From the NCBI GenBank assembly GCA_014905825.1, contig JACGCN010000010.1, positions 682,001 to 746,000 on the forward strand: a DNA stretch of 64,000 bases. Direction: 5' to 3'. This stretch comes from Lyophyllum atratum. Lineage: Eukaryota; Basidiomycota; Agaricomycetes; Agaricales; Lyophyllaceae. Numbering within the stretch: the first letter of the stretch is position 1; each line of letters starts with the position of its first letter. Positions 35,794 through 47,559 of the stretch are shown piece by piece. The translations under genes and the position numbers were made by a program. The notes beneath the pieces are model-generated. The model had not been told where the DNA came from. It saw nothing but the letters and a program-made list of their open reading frames with translations, and did not search any database.

Positions 35794-38200
35794 ATGTCCT
35801 CTTCATCATCTTCCTCCTCTCTCAACTCAGTCTTTGACCAGTCGGACTCAAGGTCATCCACTCCCTCGTCCGTGGTCTCAAATTTGTCCTCTCAGAAGTC
35901 AGCCCGAAATGCTGGTCATCCTTCAACCACCCGCGTCTATGTTCCATCACCGACCATTGAGCCTGACGTCGTGAAATCAGTATTCGACATGTATGCTCGA
36001 GACGGCTGCCTTGGCCTATATCTCCCTTATGTCAAGAATGCCCAGAACACATGCTTTACCGACTGGAAAATGGAAAGCATGACTATCGGGGGACGGGGCA
36101 GAGCCCTGAAGGTCTTTATTTCGCCCGAAGACGTGCTTTCCCCTGCTCACAAGGACACGGACTTGTCTACAGTAAGCTCCATGTGATGTAAATAATCTCG
36201 TTTATGACTGACCAACTTCTGAAGCCCATGTGCACAATCCCCCAGGTTGCTCAGCATCTCACCGCATTCTCCCTTGCCGGCCTTCGTGCCATCGCTACCG
36301 TACCACAGACTAGAGGGCACATCCTCTATACCCTCGAGAAACCTACGTTCACCTTCTCTCCCCTCTCCCACACACCCGGTTTCAGCCTCACCTCCATGCC
36401 GTCCACAGGCAACGTCCCAACTCTCGACGAGTGGAAAACCGTATGGTCCACCTGGGACCTGATTACGCTGCAGATGATTCCCCAGGAAATGCTCCACCAG
36501 AAACCGATCGACCTGCGCCACAAGTGTCTATTCTACATTGGACACATCCCGACGTAAGCCAGCTTCCCCGACCGCGAAGCTACCCAGGCCCGTGCTGATT
36601 GATTCTGCCATATAAAGGTTCTTGGACATGCTTTTATCGAAGGCTATTGGAGGTGGTCCGAGCGAACCCAAGCACTTCTGGAATATCTTTGAGGTAAATT
36701 ATGCGTGACCATATATATCCTTTGCCTCGATCTAACTTATCATTCTTGAAAGCGTGGCATCGACCCTCATGTTGACGACCCAGACCACTGCCACGTACGC
36801 CTCATAATCTCCTCCTTCAGTTGAGACCTGTTTAACACCCTGATTCTTAGAATCACTCCGAAGTGCCAGAAAAAGACGAAGACTGGCCCACCCTCGACAC
36901 CATCATCGGTTTCCGTAACAATGTCCGCGGACGGCTTGCCCACCTTTACGACGACCTGCAGTCTGGCAAGCGCCGCCTCACCAGGAATATCGCCCGCACG
37001 CTGGTCATGACCCTCGAGCATGAAGGGTTCCATATCGAGGTGCGCCCCCCTTTCCTCTTTCCTCCATCATCATACGGCCTCTAACTGTTCCCTCTGCAGA
37101 CTTTATTGTACATGCTCATCCAGCGCGCGGGGACCGGCACCTTACCCCCTCCGGGCTTCACCACGCCACCCTGGGAGATCCTAACGCCGCAGTGGGATGC
37201 CACCCCCGCTCCTCCCATCCCGACCGTTGTCGTGGGGCCCGCTACCGTCTGCCTCGGCCATGAAGATTCGGAGGGAGACGATAGCCTCGAGGATCTCGCT
37301 GAGGACGTGCACGGCCACGTATTTGGGTGGGACAACGAGAGTCCTGCTAGGAAGTATGAGGTTGGGGCCTTCCGCGTTGAGTGGCGGCCTGTGAGCAATC
37401 GAGAATTCGAGACGTTCTGGAGGGAGAACGGCGCGTGCGCGTCGCGGCTTCCCGGCAGCTGGGTGGAAGAGGACGGCGAGGTCAAGGTTCGTTCTGTCAT
37501 TCAATGGCGGCTTGTTGTTGTGGTGCTAACGGGAATACCTTGTTATGGCATTTAGGTCAGGACGATGTATGGCCCGGTGTCGATGGAGATCGCGCAACAT
37601 TGGCCGGTGCTCACCTCGTATGACGACCTCCTGGCGTACGCGCGCTCGAAGGGTGGTCGCCTGCCGACGGAAGTGGAGCTGCGTCTGTTCTTGGACACGT
37701 ACGAGGTCGGACACGAAGGTGGTTCCAATACAGGATTCAGGAACTGGCATCCTGTTCCGTATGTTTTCCATGCCTTCCATCGTTGAATATTTGTGTTTAT
37801 ATGGATGTTTAGTGCGACAACTGGACTCGAAGTCAACAACGGCAGAGGCTCGAACGGCGGTGTCTGGGAGTGGACATCCACTCCCTTCGATACACACGAG
37901 GGCTTGTCCCCTACGAATTTGTTTACTGGGTAGGTTCATTTATGTCATCCCTGCTATGCTTGCAGAGCTTAATTTGGCTGTGCAGTTATTCTACAGATTT
38001 CTTTGACACCAAACACCATGTCGTGGTACGTTTCTCGGTCTTTATAGACTCTTACCGTGTTACTGATGATGCGTCGCGTTTAGTTGGGAGCGTCGTACGC
38101 TACTATTCCGCGACTTGCTAGTCGCAGGACCGTCCGAAACTTCTATCAGCATAATTATCCGTACCCATGGGTTGGAGGACGCGTTGTTTATGATCTTTAG
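35794..38200 (+). CDS. EgtB-like protein: DinB plus formylglycine-generating-enzyme-like domain, no EgtD half
   Basis: Resembles the C-terminal half of fungal ergothioneine synthase Egt1, a non-heme iron sulfoxide synthase. The model has ten exons: join(35794..36171,36246..36553,36618..36693,36753..36794,36851..37039,37100..37486,37556..37758,37813..37929,37986..38025,38084..38200), 618 aa. A poly-Ser start is followed by about 190 residues I do not recognise. The DinB-like domain (about 205-345) has the three expected iron-ligand histidines, H226 in YIGHIPTF and H325/H329 in EHEGFHIET. The FGE-like domain (about 460-618) has TGFRNWHPVP, GGVWEWTSTPFDTHEG, TDFFDTKHHVVLG and a PYPWVGGRVVYDL end. 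The SAM methyltransferase (EgtD) domain that precedes this in typical fungal Egt1 is missing and is not encoded next door; ERG6 downstream is a sterol enzyme. Confidence 0.85.
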
Positions 38201-38980
38201 ATTCGGCAGCTTTGGGGCTTGACGTCCACTGTAGCTCTTCTTTCCCAACCCCATGCGAACACTTCTCCCAGTTGACCATCTGCACAATCCTCACGTTGCT
38301 AATGTTTCCTACTGACTTTGACCTAATGTATTTATGTACTACACATATATCAGAATTTTCAACGAAAGATGCGTTCATCAACGCTTCGATTCAATGCAGC
38401 AGTTGGTATTGTAGAGTCTTCCATGATCCAGATGAGGCCCATGTCCGATTTATCTCAGGTCGTGCCATCACACAATCCGGATTCTGAGTTTGTGTGCGAG
38501 CGCTCCCACAATAAAATTATGGCTCGATATATAACTCGCGACGGTAGCAATAAGCTCGACGTCCGAACTTCGCAAAACGGGCTCATCATGGCCGACTCAA
38601 GGGCCAAACTTGACAGCAAAAAACTCGTACGATGCTGTCAGGGTCGCGAGGGGTCGCGTATCATTTGCACGTGGTCGTAAAAATTAAAGGTGACCTGACT
38701 TCTGGAAGCCTTCTTTAAAGTCGGTCCACCTCCGTTGGCCTTCCCACAAGTCCTCTTTTCCTCCCCCTCCTCCCTCTTTCCATCTCGTGAGTGTCTCGTA
38801 TTATTCTTGCCCAAGTTGATGGAAACATCTTCTGCAAACATTTCATCAAACTATGTGCATTCGTGCTCGATGCGTTGGTGTTCCTTCGGGGACCACTCAA
38901 GTCTCAGAACATCTCCTGTCGTATGCTAAAATCGATTCTGCATGTACTGACTCCTTTCCTTTTTCCTCTGCAGAATAATA
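38201..38980. other. Intergenic, ERG6 promoter
   Basis: These 780 bp hold the EgtB-like 3' end and the ERG6 promoter/5' UTR; the last 280 bp are pyrimidine-rich. Frames are short and unsupported. Confidence 0.45.
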
Positions 38981-40243
38981 ATGGCCACCAACACGCATTC
39001 AACTGCTGACGGCCGTCAAGAAAACCGCATTGAGAACTACACCGCGTTCTGGAAGAAAGACTTGAACAGGGAGGACGAAGGCGGCACAGAAAAGCGTCTG
39101 GACAGCTACACTGAGGTTGTCAACGGTCAGTACAACCTTTCCATTTTTCCCCCCGGAACGACCAACTCAACCCCATTTTCCCAGGCTATTATGACGGTGC
39201 AACCGAGCTGTACGAGTACGGCTGGGCCCAGTCGTTCCATTTTTCGCGTTTCAATAAGGGAGAGGCCTTCCTTGCGTCGCTCGCCCGCCATGAGCACTAC
39301 CTCGCCGCGCAAATGAACCTCCGCCCTGGGATGCGGGTCCTCGACGTCGGCTGTGGTGTCGGCGGCCCCGCTCGCGAGATTGCTCAGTTCTCCGACGCGA
39401 ACATCGTCGGTTTGAACAACAACGACTTCCAACTCGGTCGTGCGAGGAAATACGCCCTTAAGGCTGGTTTGGAGAAGCAGGTCACCTTTGTCAAGGGTGA
39501 TTTCATGAAGCTCTCTGAACAGTTCGGCGAGAACTCCTTCGATGCTGGTTAGTTCTAAATTTATACTTTAACGCGCCATTCTGACGAATATTCTAGTTTA
39601 TGCCATCGAGGCTACCGTTCATGCTCCGACATGGGAAGGTGTCTATGGGGAGATCTTCAAGGTCTTGAAGCCCGGAGGAGTGGTGAATATTAATTTTGGT
39701 TTTCCATCTTCGCATGCTGATGCTATTTCTAGTTCGGCGTTTACGAATGGTGCATGACCGACGACTGGGATCCCTCTATCCCTGAACACAAGCATCTCGC
39801 TCACGAGATCGAACTCGGAAACGGCATTCCAGAAATGCGTCCCCTTCGCATGGCTCGTCAGGCCCTCAAGACTGTTGGTTTCGAGATTGAGCACGAGGAG
39901 GATTTGGCCGAGCGTCCCGACCCCATTCCGTGGTATTACCCCTTGGAAGGTGATATCTCCAAGGCTCAGACATTCTGGGATTACTTCACTGTCTGGCGGA
40001 TGAGCTGGAGTGGAAAACTCGTTAGCCACAATGCTATGCGCATCATGGAGTGGATTGGGATGCTGCCCAAGGGCACCTTCGACGTTGGTGAATCATTGAA
40101 AATTGCTGGCGACTCCTTAGTCAAGGGCGGTCAGACCAAGGTTCGTCGTCGCCCATTTGGTCGTTAACTCATGTTCTAACACCTCATTTAACCAGCTCTT
40201 TACTCCCATGTACCTCGTTATCAGCCGGAAGCCATTAAACTGA
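38981..40243 (+). CDS. ERG6: Sterol 24-C-methyltransferase
   Basis: Transfers a methyl group from S-adenosylmethionine to C-24 of the sterol side chain in ergosterol synthesis, at the ER or lipid droplets. The model is join(38981..39125,39185..39547,39597..39682,39733..40140,40196..40243), 349 aa, a usual length. The substrate region [19 protein letters not shown] is made across the first intron. The SAM motif I is [16 protein letters not shown], followed by the sterol-binding-type stretch [26 protein letters not shown] and [11 protein letters not shown]. The C-terminus ends YLVISRKPL. All introns are GT-AG and in phase. The assignment is very secure. Confidence 0.97.
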
Positions 40244-40444
40244 GACGTGGTTGGGGAGGAGTACTTATACCTTATACCATAATATCTATAGACCTACTTC
40301 GGGATACCGTATGCTACCGTATGCCAGGAATTCATTCATTTCATGGAGATTTCGTGTCGCATGGCGTGAATCCCAACACGAGGTATCTCGGCAATTTCCG
40401 ATCAACGTGTAAAATCTCGAGGCGAATGGTGCCTGTTCTGCGCA

Positions 40445-42010
40445 ATGGCGAGCGATCCCAGGGTACATAAACCCAGGCTTCCAAAAGCTTACACTGACCA
40501 ACAATTGACGTTTCTTAAGAGGTAGACCATATGAATCTAGGTCCATAGCGCCGCTGTTCCTGACCATCGTATTTTCAGTCATCTCTCGGAATTTGAACGA
40601 AGATCCCAAGGTTCAATAAGAGGCGATGCGAAGAAGTTTGCACTCGAGCGGGCTTCGGATTTTGTTGCGCGATTCGGGCTACCCGATGAGTTTGTCGGGG
40701 TACATGAATCGGAGACCAGGTTTCGTGAGGTACTTGCGTAGTCTGTTTGCTCCGCAGAACTTCCACTCTAACGCCTGCGCTGCTTCTCCAGCAGATATAC
40801 AACTGGTTTAAGAATACAGTCGGCAGAAACAGACGGAAACTTGAAGGCCGACCCAGGTCCACCAAGAGATCCCCGGAAAAGGGTAGGATTCCTGAATGTT
40901 CCTTCGCACATGAGGTCCGAGTCTCATTGGAATTCCAGCGCGTGGGGAATCGAGCCAGCCTGATATCACTTGGAATCCCGTCACTGCATCACCTATCATC
41001 CCTTATTCACATGCAGAAAGCAGCGCAAGTCCCGTAAACTCCACCCAGACGATTGTCTCTACCGTTCGGTATGCAACTCTTCAACCCCCAACGCCAATAA
41101 TTCCAACACCGATTCCACCGCCAGCAGTTTCACCGCACATAACTCTTACTATAACCCAGTCCACCATTCGCGATGCGTTTCTGCAGGGGGTGGACTCGTC
41201 AACTCTTGCTACCATGATCCAGACTTTTGCGATCGCCAACCCCTCTCCAACGCCATTAACGGCTGTAGTAGAGGCCCTTTTTGAAGCAGTTTCCTCCGAC
41301 TCGAATAGTTCGAGTCGTTTCCATAATCACAGGGATCCACATGCCTGTCTGCGTCGCTACCTCGACGCCTCCACGTACCTCTCCCCGTCTGTAGTCCACG
41401 CAGGCGTAGCGGGACCCCTTGCAGGCCCTCGCGCCCTTCAAATGCAGATACGGAAATTTTCCATGTGGGTGCCCACCTCCATAGCACGAACAGGGCATCG
41501 ATCGCCGAGGACGACTCCAGCGGCCTCAACGTCTATATCAGACGAGATGCAGCGCATAGCGGGCGACCGCCAGCGCCGGAAAGACCACATCCAGTGGGCA
41601 AATATCCATGCTGCCGCGCTAGAACTTGGCATGCTTGGGATGGGCCATGCGGGAGACTCTGATAACAGTGGCTACGCCTATGCGATGGGGCGTGCGTTTT
41701 CTGAAATGATGGCTCGCGATGCTGTGTGGGAAGCGGACGAGGTTGAATGGGTGGCGGGTATCTGTATCCTGCGAGCTGTCATCCGGACTGCCATGAGAGG
41801 CGACCGCAGGCAGAGGGATGAGTACGATGAGCTTCTCCGGACGTATGAGAGAAGATGGAAGGAGATTAAGGATGAGGCTAGGCAATCACTTGTAACAGTA
41901 AGTCTGAATCGGACCAGGTTCTGTCGGGAACTTAAGATCTGATTTTTCTGCAGGAAGTGCTTCTGTCTGCGAAAGACGAACTCGCCAGGCTGGACGAGTC
42001 TCTCAGGTAA
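40445..42010 (+). CDS. Uncharacterised protein with WFKN (homeodomain-helix-3-like) motif
   Basis: The model is join(40445..40521,40579..40729,40792..40882,41017..41897,41954..42010), 418 aa; all phases close. The N-terminal 60 residues read YTDQQLTFLKSHLSEFERR and GDAKKFALERASDFVARFGL, rich in helix-forming residues. They lead to QIYNWFKNTVGRNRRK (about residues 77-92), which looks like a DNA-recognition helix of the WFxN type with a basic tail. A Ser/Pro/Thr-rich linker follows (about 105-160), then a long mostly helical C-terminal half ending in charged helices. I recall similar proteins in Agaricomycete genomes without a known function. A DNA-binding role is an inference from the motif only. 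Intron 40883-41016 is long for this window (134 nt). Confidence 0.72.
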
Positions 42011-42207
42011 TGAGAGCATCTGTACCCTGTACACTCCCTGTATTTGGATTCTTTCGTTATATGGACGAACCGTGATCTGTCTCCGTGTATCATCACACTA
42101 TTGTCGTAAACCGCTATATCTTCTTGCTATAATTCCTTGCTTTAACGTTTAACTTATATGCTTCATTATTACTATAGGTCCCTTATCTCCCCGTTGCACT
42201 GTGTAGC

Positions 42208-44597
42208 TTAAAGCCAAGTGTCGAAATACGAGATTACCCTCTTCAAGACATCCTCCGCATGTTTGCGCTCGACAAACCTACTCATGCAAGTCAGTTGGTT
42301 ATCGTTTCGTTGGGCATGAATAGCTTACCCATGTGGTTCTCTGGGGTAGAGCACCAGTTGTGCGGCTTCCCTTCCGCGCTCCGAAGCCCGCCTCTTGAGA
42401 CCCCGCCACAACCCTATGCCTTGGCTGACAGGTACTCTCTCGTCCTTTTCGCCATGCAAGATAAGGACAGCCGTCGTCACTCCTGCGACAGAATGTATGG
42501 GACTTGTCTTCCTCATGGATCGTTCCAAATCATCATAGTCCCACGGTGCGCTTTGCCCGATCTCCGCCTGCCCACCCAATGAGAATACAGAAGCACTTTT
42601 TGATCTCCACAAGTCACTGACCTCAAGTTCAGGTGACTCTGAATCCATGACCATCCCTTCCCAATTCGACACACCTGCACCTACAATGGCAGCCTTAAAG
42701 CGGTTCTTCGTCTTCGTGACGCCCCATGCCGTCAGCGATCCTCCTGCAATCCCAGGCCCCGATGAGGACGCAGTGAACCACGGATCCTTCACGATGGACT
42801 GACCGTGACTCCATCCTGCAATCCCTAACCTACCGGGATCTGCCAGGCCTCGCCGGATTACCTCGTCCACCATACTTTCGCAATCGGACCAGGAATGGAC
42901 ACCGATGCCTTGGCTGGCACCGTGGGCGAATTCATGTCCACGACCTTGGCCTAGACAATCACCGTATCAGTTTGGTCTTTATTATCTATAGGCTTGTCCT
43001 TACTGCCTCGATAATTGGGGGAAATTACCAAATATCCTTCTAGGGCAAACAGTTCCCGCCAATTGCAAAAGTACGGCATATAATCTTGACGAGCTTCATG
43101 TTTAGCATGATGGATCTGGGTTCTCCCCGTGAAACCTCACCAGGAATGTCGCGTCTGGGATCCTCATCAATCCCAGTATATCAGCGGACCTCATGGAACT
43201 TACCTATAGGGTCCCCCGTGCAGGAACAGCACGGTTGGTAGAGGTCCGTGGGACGCCTTGTACCCTGGCGGATACCGAACCAAGCCGCTGAGATGTGTTC
43301 CGTCGGTTGAAGTCCATCGGACCACCTCAGCCGTGATGGATGGAATATCAGTCAACCATTGGAGATGTGATGACAGTTGCAATTTGGGCAATAACTCTCG
43401 TCCGTCATCTGACACTCGGCGAGCCCATACGTTAGGCGGTTCATGGCGAGCAACAGAGCTAAGCACAGCAGCGAAGACATACGAGCTGTTGCCTTCATTG
43501 TCGATCACCCTCTTCGCATCCCACGACCCAAACCATATCGCCTCCTGCTGTGTCTGGAAAATAGTGAGGCGCTTCTTAACCTCATATTTGTCCGCATCAA
43601 ATGAGACGATGTCTATGCTGGTATCGACGTCACGGCATACTTCCACTGCAATGTCTCCTCGCATGTCGACGATGCGCACCGCGTCGTCTGTGAGCCCATA
43701 CAACCTCTCTCCAAATTTGGTGGATGAAATTGGCTTGTCGGCACGATCAGCAAACAGAGCTCTCGCATCAAGGATATTGCTAGGCTCGTAGCTTTGCAAG
43801 GACAAGATGTGGCCAGAATTAGTCCAGATATTTTGCCCGGACGGAGAACGCGGGTATACACCAACGAGACATGGGATCTGGCAGGAATCCTTGACCGCGA
43901 TGCTCTCCAACGTCACTTCTCGCTCAGCAAACTCGGACTCACGGCCTTGTCGTGATCTGTATAACAGGCGAGTGCTGTCGGGGCTCCAGGTAAAAGCCTC
44001 GATATGTCGATCCTTGCGTACGCCCTCCAGTGTCCATATCGCCCCTGTCGCAAAGCTGTATACCCGCAGCCGAGAAAATCCCCCGACGCCTCGACTTCCA
44101 TCAAAGACTCGTGCATCATCTTTCTCCTCGATTCTCCTCAGTTCATCTTCGGAAACGGCGTCATCCCGGCTTGTGAACGCAACGAACTCTCCATTCGGAG
44201 AGATATCGAATGCCTGAATGCCCTTCTTCTCGGACTCCAACGACAGAGGAACTGGCTCGGCATTATTATTGAGGTCCAGAAGGTAGATTTGCGCCGGCTT
44301 TCCAACACTACTTCTGTCTGACAAGAATATAACACGCCGGCCGTCAGGGTGGAAGACACCCGCCTTATCGTTGAATGCGCCATTTGTAAGTGTTAGTGGA
44401 CGGGCGCTCTGTGGAATATCTGTCTGCGCGAGCCAGAGCTCCGATATAGTGCGATCAGCTTTGTAAAAGGGCTGCACTTGATAGAGGATCGTGGAGCCAT
44501 CTGGGCTGAGTTGTACGTCGCGGACCTTGTAGGAGGACGCTATCTGGGAAGGCCATGGAGGATCCTTTGAGTCCAAGGAGGTGTGGTGGAGTGCCAT
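42208..44597 (-). CDS. S9-family serine peptidase (acylaminoacyl-peptidase/DPP-like)
   Basis: Prolyl-oligopeptidase-clan enzyme. Exons on the complement are 43204..44597, 43004..43122, 42804..42950, 42329..42743 and 42208..42277, giving 714 aa. The N-terminal two thirds form a beta-propeller with repeats such as VQLSPDGSTILY, GVFHPDGRRVIFLSD and FTWSPDSTRLLY. The hydrolase domain starts at VLFLHGGPY and SPNYRGSQGRGHEFA. The catalytic triad is S552 in GWSHGG (made across an intron), D654 in HGEKDERVP and H691 in PREPHGF (also at an intron). No signal peptide is present, so a cytosolic peptidase is likely. The acceptor of exon 2 is the least certain point. Fungal relatives of this type are often annotated as dipeptidyl- or acylaminoacyl-peptidases; I cannot separate these. 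Confidence 0.88.
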
Positions 44598-45356
44598 GGT
44601 CAGTTATTCGTCGAAATTGAAACGCTAATTTATGCTACCCACATTTTGAGCGCCGGTCGAATAGTAGGAGTAGCAGAGGTAGGGAGATCGTAAGGATCAA
44701 GGGATTGAAAAGATTCTGGATTTGCCCCATTCCCTGACGTCCGATACCATAATGCCATCATGCTCATCGTGTCGCAGTGAGAAATTGTAATCGACTTGAC
44801 TTAAGGAGAGCCGATGCATGATTATTCGGATGATTGCGATTGGCGCGTTCGGCTGCGCTGGTCATCCCGGGCTACTATGATCTGGAACAACGTTCTCAGC
44901 AAACGGCTTGATTTCTCACATCTGGATCGAGTTTCTCATGATCCTTGGCGTTCAGTATGGGAGTGCAGTATGACGATGCCCTACGAAAGTAGAAAAAGAC
45001 CAATGTAACGGAGAGAGTGAATGATCAAATAGAAGATTGACCTTGATTTGTAGTCGAAGCTACTACGCGGTCTGCAGACCGCGGTGTCACTTGGCGCCAG
45101 TGCGATTTGGGACTCTGGCAGTGAACGGAAATTCGGAACCAGAAAAGGGTCGAGCATCACACCTGTAATCGCGACGAGATCTAGTAACGTTTATTGAACG
45201 GTAAGTATAAGCCGAGGAAGTTCAACACACTGCGCCAACATCCTCGGCGCTATTACACCGACGAGAATCCTAATACTTTCTCTAGAATGATAGCTCTTAT
45301 GACAACGCATCCACACGCAAGAAAAGCCAGGCTGATATTATTCACGAATTAGTTGC
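44598..45356. other. Intergenic stretch without a supported gene
   Basis: About 760 bp lie between the start of the S9 peptidase gene and the stop of the membrane-protein gene, both on the minus strand. It holds the peptidase promoter. Short frames only. Confidence 0.45.
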
Positions 45357-46627
45357 TTAAAAAGTATGCCGCGTCCCGACATCTCTGCCCTCCTTCAGCG
45401 AGCCTTTGGCTGCTTTTTCGACATCAATGCTCCCTGGTCCACTTGCCTCAGAATCCATAGTGGTATTGTTCGCAGTCTCGCGGTCTTTCGATTCCGTGGG
45501 TGATGCAAAAGAGATACCGTGCTCCGTATGATCTCCTGCGCCTATCGTGGAGTCACTCGCATTTTTGGCGCGAATCAGAATCAAGTTGAAGGTAATCCCG
45601 ATGATCTGAATCTCCTACAGTGCACAAAAAGGCTGAGTGATCGTTACAACGGGACGAATAGCTCTGGACGCACCGCAGCACTGGTGATAAATATTGAGTT
45701 ACTGCCTGTAACGTGGCTGACGAAGACGACGATAGTGACAACTGTATAAACCAACCCGGACTCAACGATAATCCGCATGATGTTCTGGAGCCTGCTTTGG
45801 GGCTGTTCGGCGGCAAACGGGGAGAGTTTATGGGTTATGGCGGCTTGATTAACGACGCGCCGAATTCGTATTACAATCATCGCTAGGACGCAAGTCAGGG
45901 AATTGACGCCAAGCAAGCCGTAAAGTAAGCTCACTAGTGGCATAGAGGTTGAGAGTCATAGTGGCAGTCCAGAAAGCGGTGATAACAGGGAGTAGTATAC
46001 CTCCATTGACTCGAGAGCCGGAGGTCAACACCCCCTGCGTATACATACTCACAGTCGTTAAAGCGAGACCTGCAAGCCACAGGAAGATGGGAAATGTGAC
46101 TGTTTGCCATGATTTGTTGTAGACTACCCAGCATCGATAGATCTTGAGAAGTGGATAAGTGTATGTGCAAGAAATGGTACACTTGTCAAAGATGGGGGAA
46201 AGGGCTTACCAGGACTGTATCCGCTACCATAATCTGTAAGTTAACAGTTAAAGGCTGCTCCCATGCCCGTCAGAAGGATGGTCGTGGCTGATATTGTTTT
46301 GGAGTCTCTTACCTTGACAATATTCACCCATTTCAGACCAAGTTGTTCAACAGCCCCACCACCAGATCGCGTATTGTAGACCAATCCCTGCAGGATGCGG
46401 ACGAGCCCTAATGCGAGGTTCAAGGTGGAGAAGATGAACATGAGCAGCACTGCCGTAAGCATCGATCTATTGCTCTTGAGCCGCGACGGCCAAGTGCGCA
46501 GTGGGCGTGACCAGAGAATGGCCTGGAGAGATGCGACGAAGGTGACCAGGTAGATCCCATAGAATATGCATTCGACGAAGACTGCTACGAGTTGTGCCAC
46601 ACTGCTTTGAAGTTTTGTGTCGGGCAT
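45357..46627 (-). CDS. Multi-pass membrane protein of an Agaricomycete-type uncharacterised family
   Basis: Exons on the complement are 46313..46627, 46210..46233, 45935..46142, 45656..45882 and 45357..45614, giving 343 aa. ATG at 46627. About seven hydrophobic segments are visible, starting with LVAVFVECIFYGIYLVTFVA and AVLLMFIFSTLNLALGLVRI, and including IYRCWVVYNKSW, FPIFLWLAGLALTTVSM and LILIRAK at the end of the last helix. The tail (about 70 residues) is hydrophilic, Ser/Asp/Glu-rich and probably cytoplasmic. The arrangement and the GIYLVTF and YRCWVVYNKSW phrases resemble a family often expanded in mushrooms and of unknown function; it resembles a 7-TM receptor only in topology. The donor at 45655/45656 is weak (gtcccg). 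Confidence 0.72.
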
Positions 46628-47559
46628 GACGCCAGCAGGGGGAGGATATATGTCCTCGAGTCACATAGACAGGCATAAATACGATATCGAGGTGCTCCAC
46701 TGAGAGTGCCAATCTAGGGTCCATTCTTTGCATGGCGTCCGTAGTCGATCCTTATCACAAGAAATGGAGAGGAGTGAGGAGTGATAGCAGGGACTAGCGG
46801 ACTACACAGGTATTGTCAAATGATTTTTTCGAACGTCCTGCCGTCCTGTCATGAGTAGTCGCCACGGCGCCTCGGAGAGGGGCCTTGTGAGCCACCAACT
46901 GATCTGAATGCATCTCGGGGCTATAGATGTCAAAGCCGAATGCAGTGCGATGTTGACATGATGGCGCCAGGATTCGCGCAAGAGAGAGATTATGGTGCCT
47001 GACAAGTGAGCTGATTGTAAGACCATATACATGCTGGTGCTGGGTTGTCGATATTGCTGTGATACCAAGGAATGGTATATGCCGTACGGTGTACCACAGG
47101 TGTGGCATGTGGCAGGCGAATTATGGATCGTTTCATCAAATAAATCCCCGCCCAAAGAAACGCGCTGAGGACCAGAGTAATGCAAACAACTAGCGCGACG
47201 AAGTGATGTGTCAGTGTCAAGAGGATGATCGGGCTTGCGTCCGAAACCATAACGCGTCCGGGACAATCTAATCTAATCTAAATCTAATCTCATAGAAGTG
47301 TGCCGCTGCACTTGCGCTGGACAGGACAGTAATATTACTAGCTGGTAAGGTGACATCTAGACGATGAAGGGTGGTTTAGCACGAGTTGGAGGGATTGGAA
47401 AACGAGGAGCCATAATGAAGACTGGCAGCTGGCAGCTTGAACTACGTTTGAGCAGGGCGAGACCAGTAATGTGATTGTGATAATACTCCGGATCGACTTC
47501 TGCTGCAGGCCAGTACCAACACTCCATAACCATATCACTTCGTACGAAATAAAAGCCGA
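46628..47559. other. Intergenic stretch without a confident gene
   Basis: About 930 bp. An ATG-initiated frame on the minus strand at 46990-47250 codes one hydrophobic helix but no family was recognised. A short AATCT-type tandem repeat lies at 47265-47290. The promoter of the membrane-protein gene should lie at the low end. Confidence 0.4.
47265..47290. repeat. Short pentanucleotide microsatellite (AATCT)n
   Basis: About five copies of AATCT in a row with a one-base insertion between copies three and four. It lies in non-coding DNA. Confidence 0.8.

Noticed and set aside
38981..40243. ERG6 as the missing EgtD partner of the EgtB-like gene
   Set aside because: Its motifs ([11 protein letters not shown], sterol-binding stretch) are those of sterol 24-C-methyltransferase, not of a histidine methyltransferase.
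46990..47250. Minus-strand frame with one hydrophobic helix upstream of the multi-pass membrane protein
   Set aside because: The membrane-protein gene has a good start at 46627, and this frame cannot be spliced to it in a sensible way. One helix alone is weak evidence.
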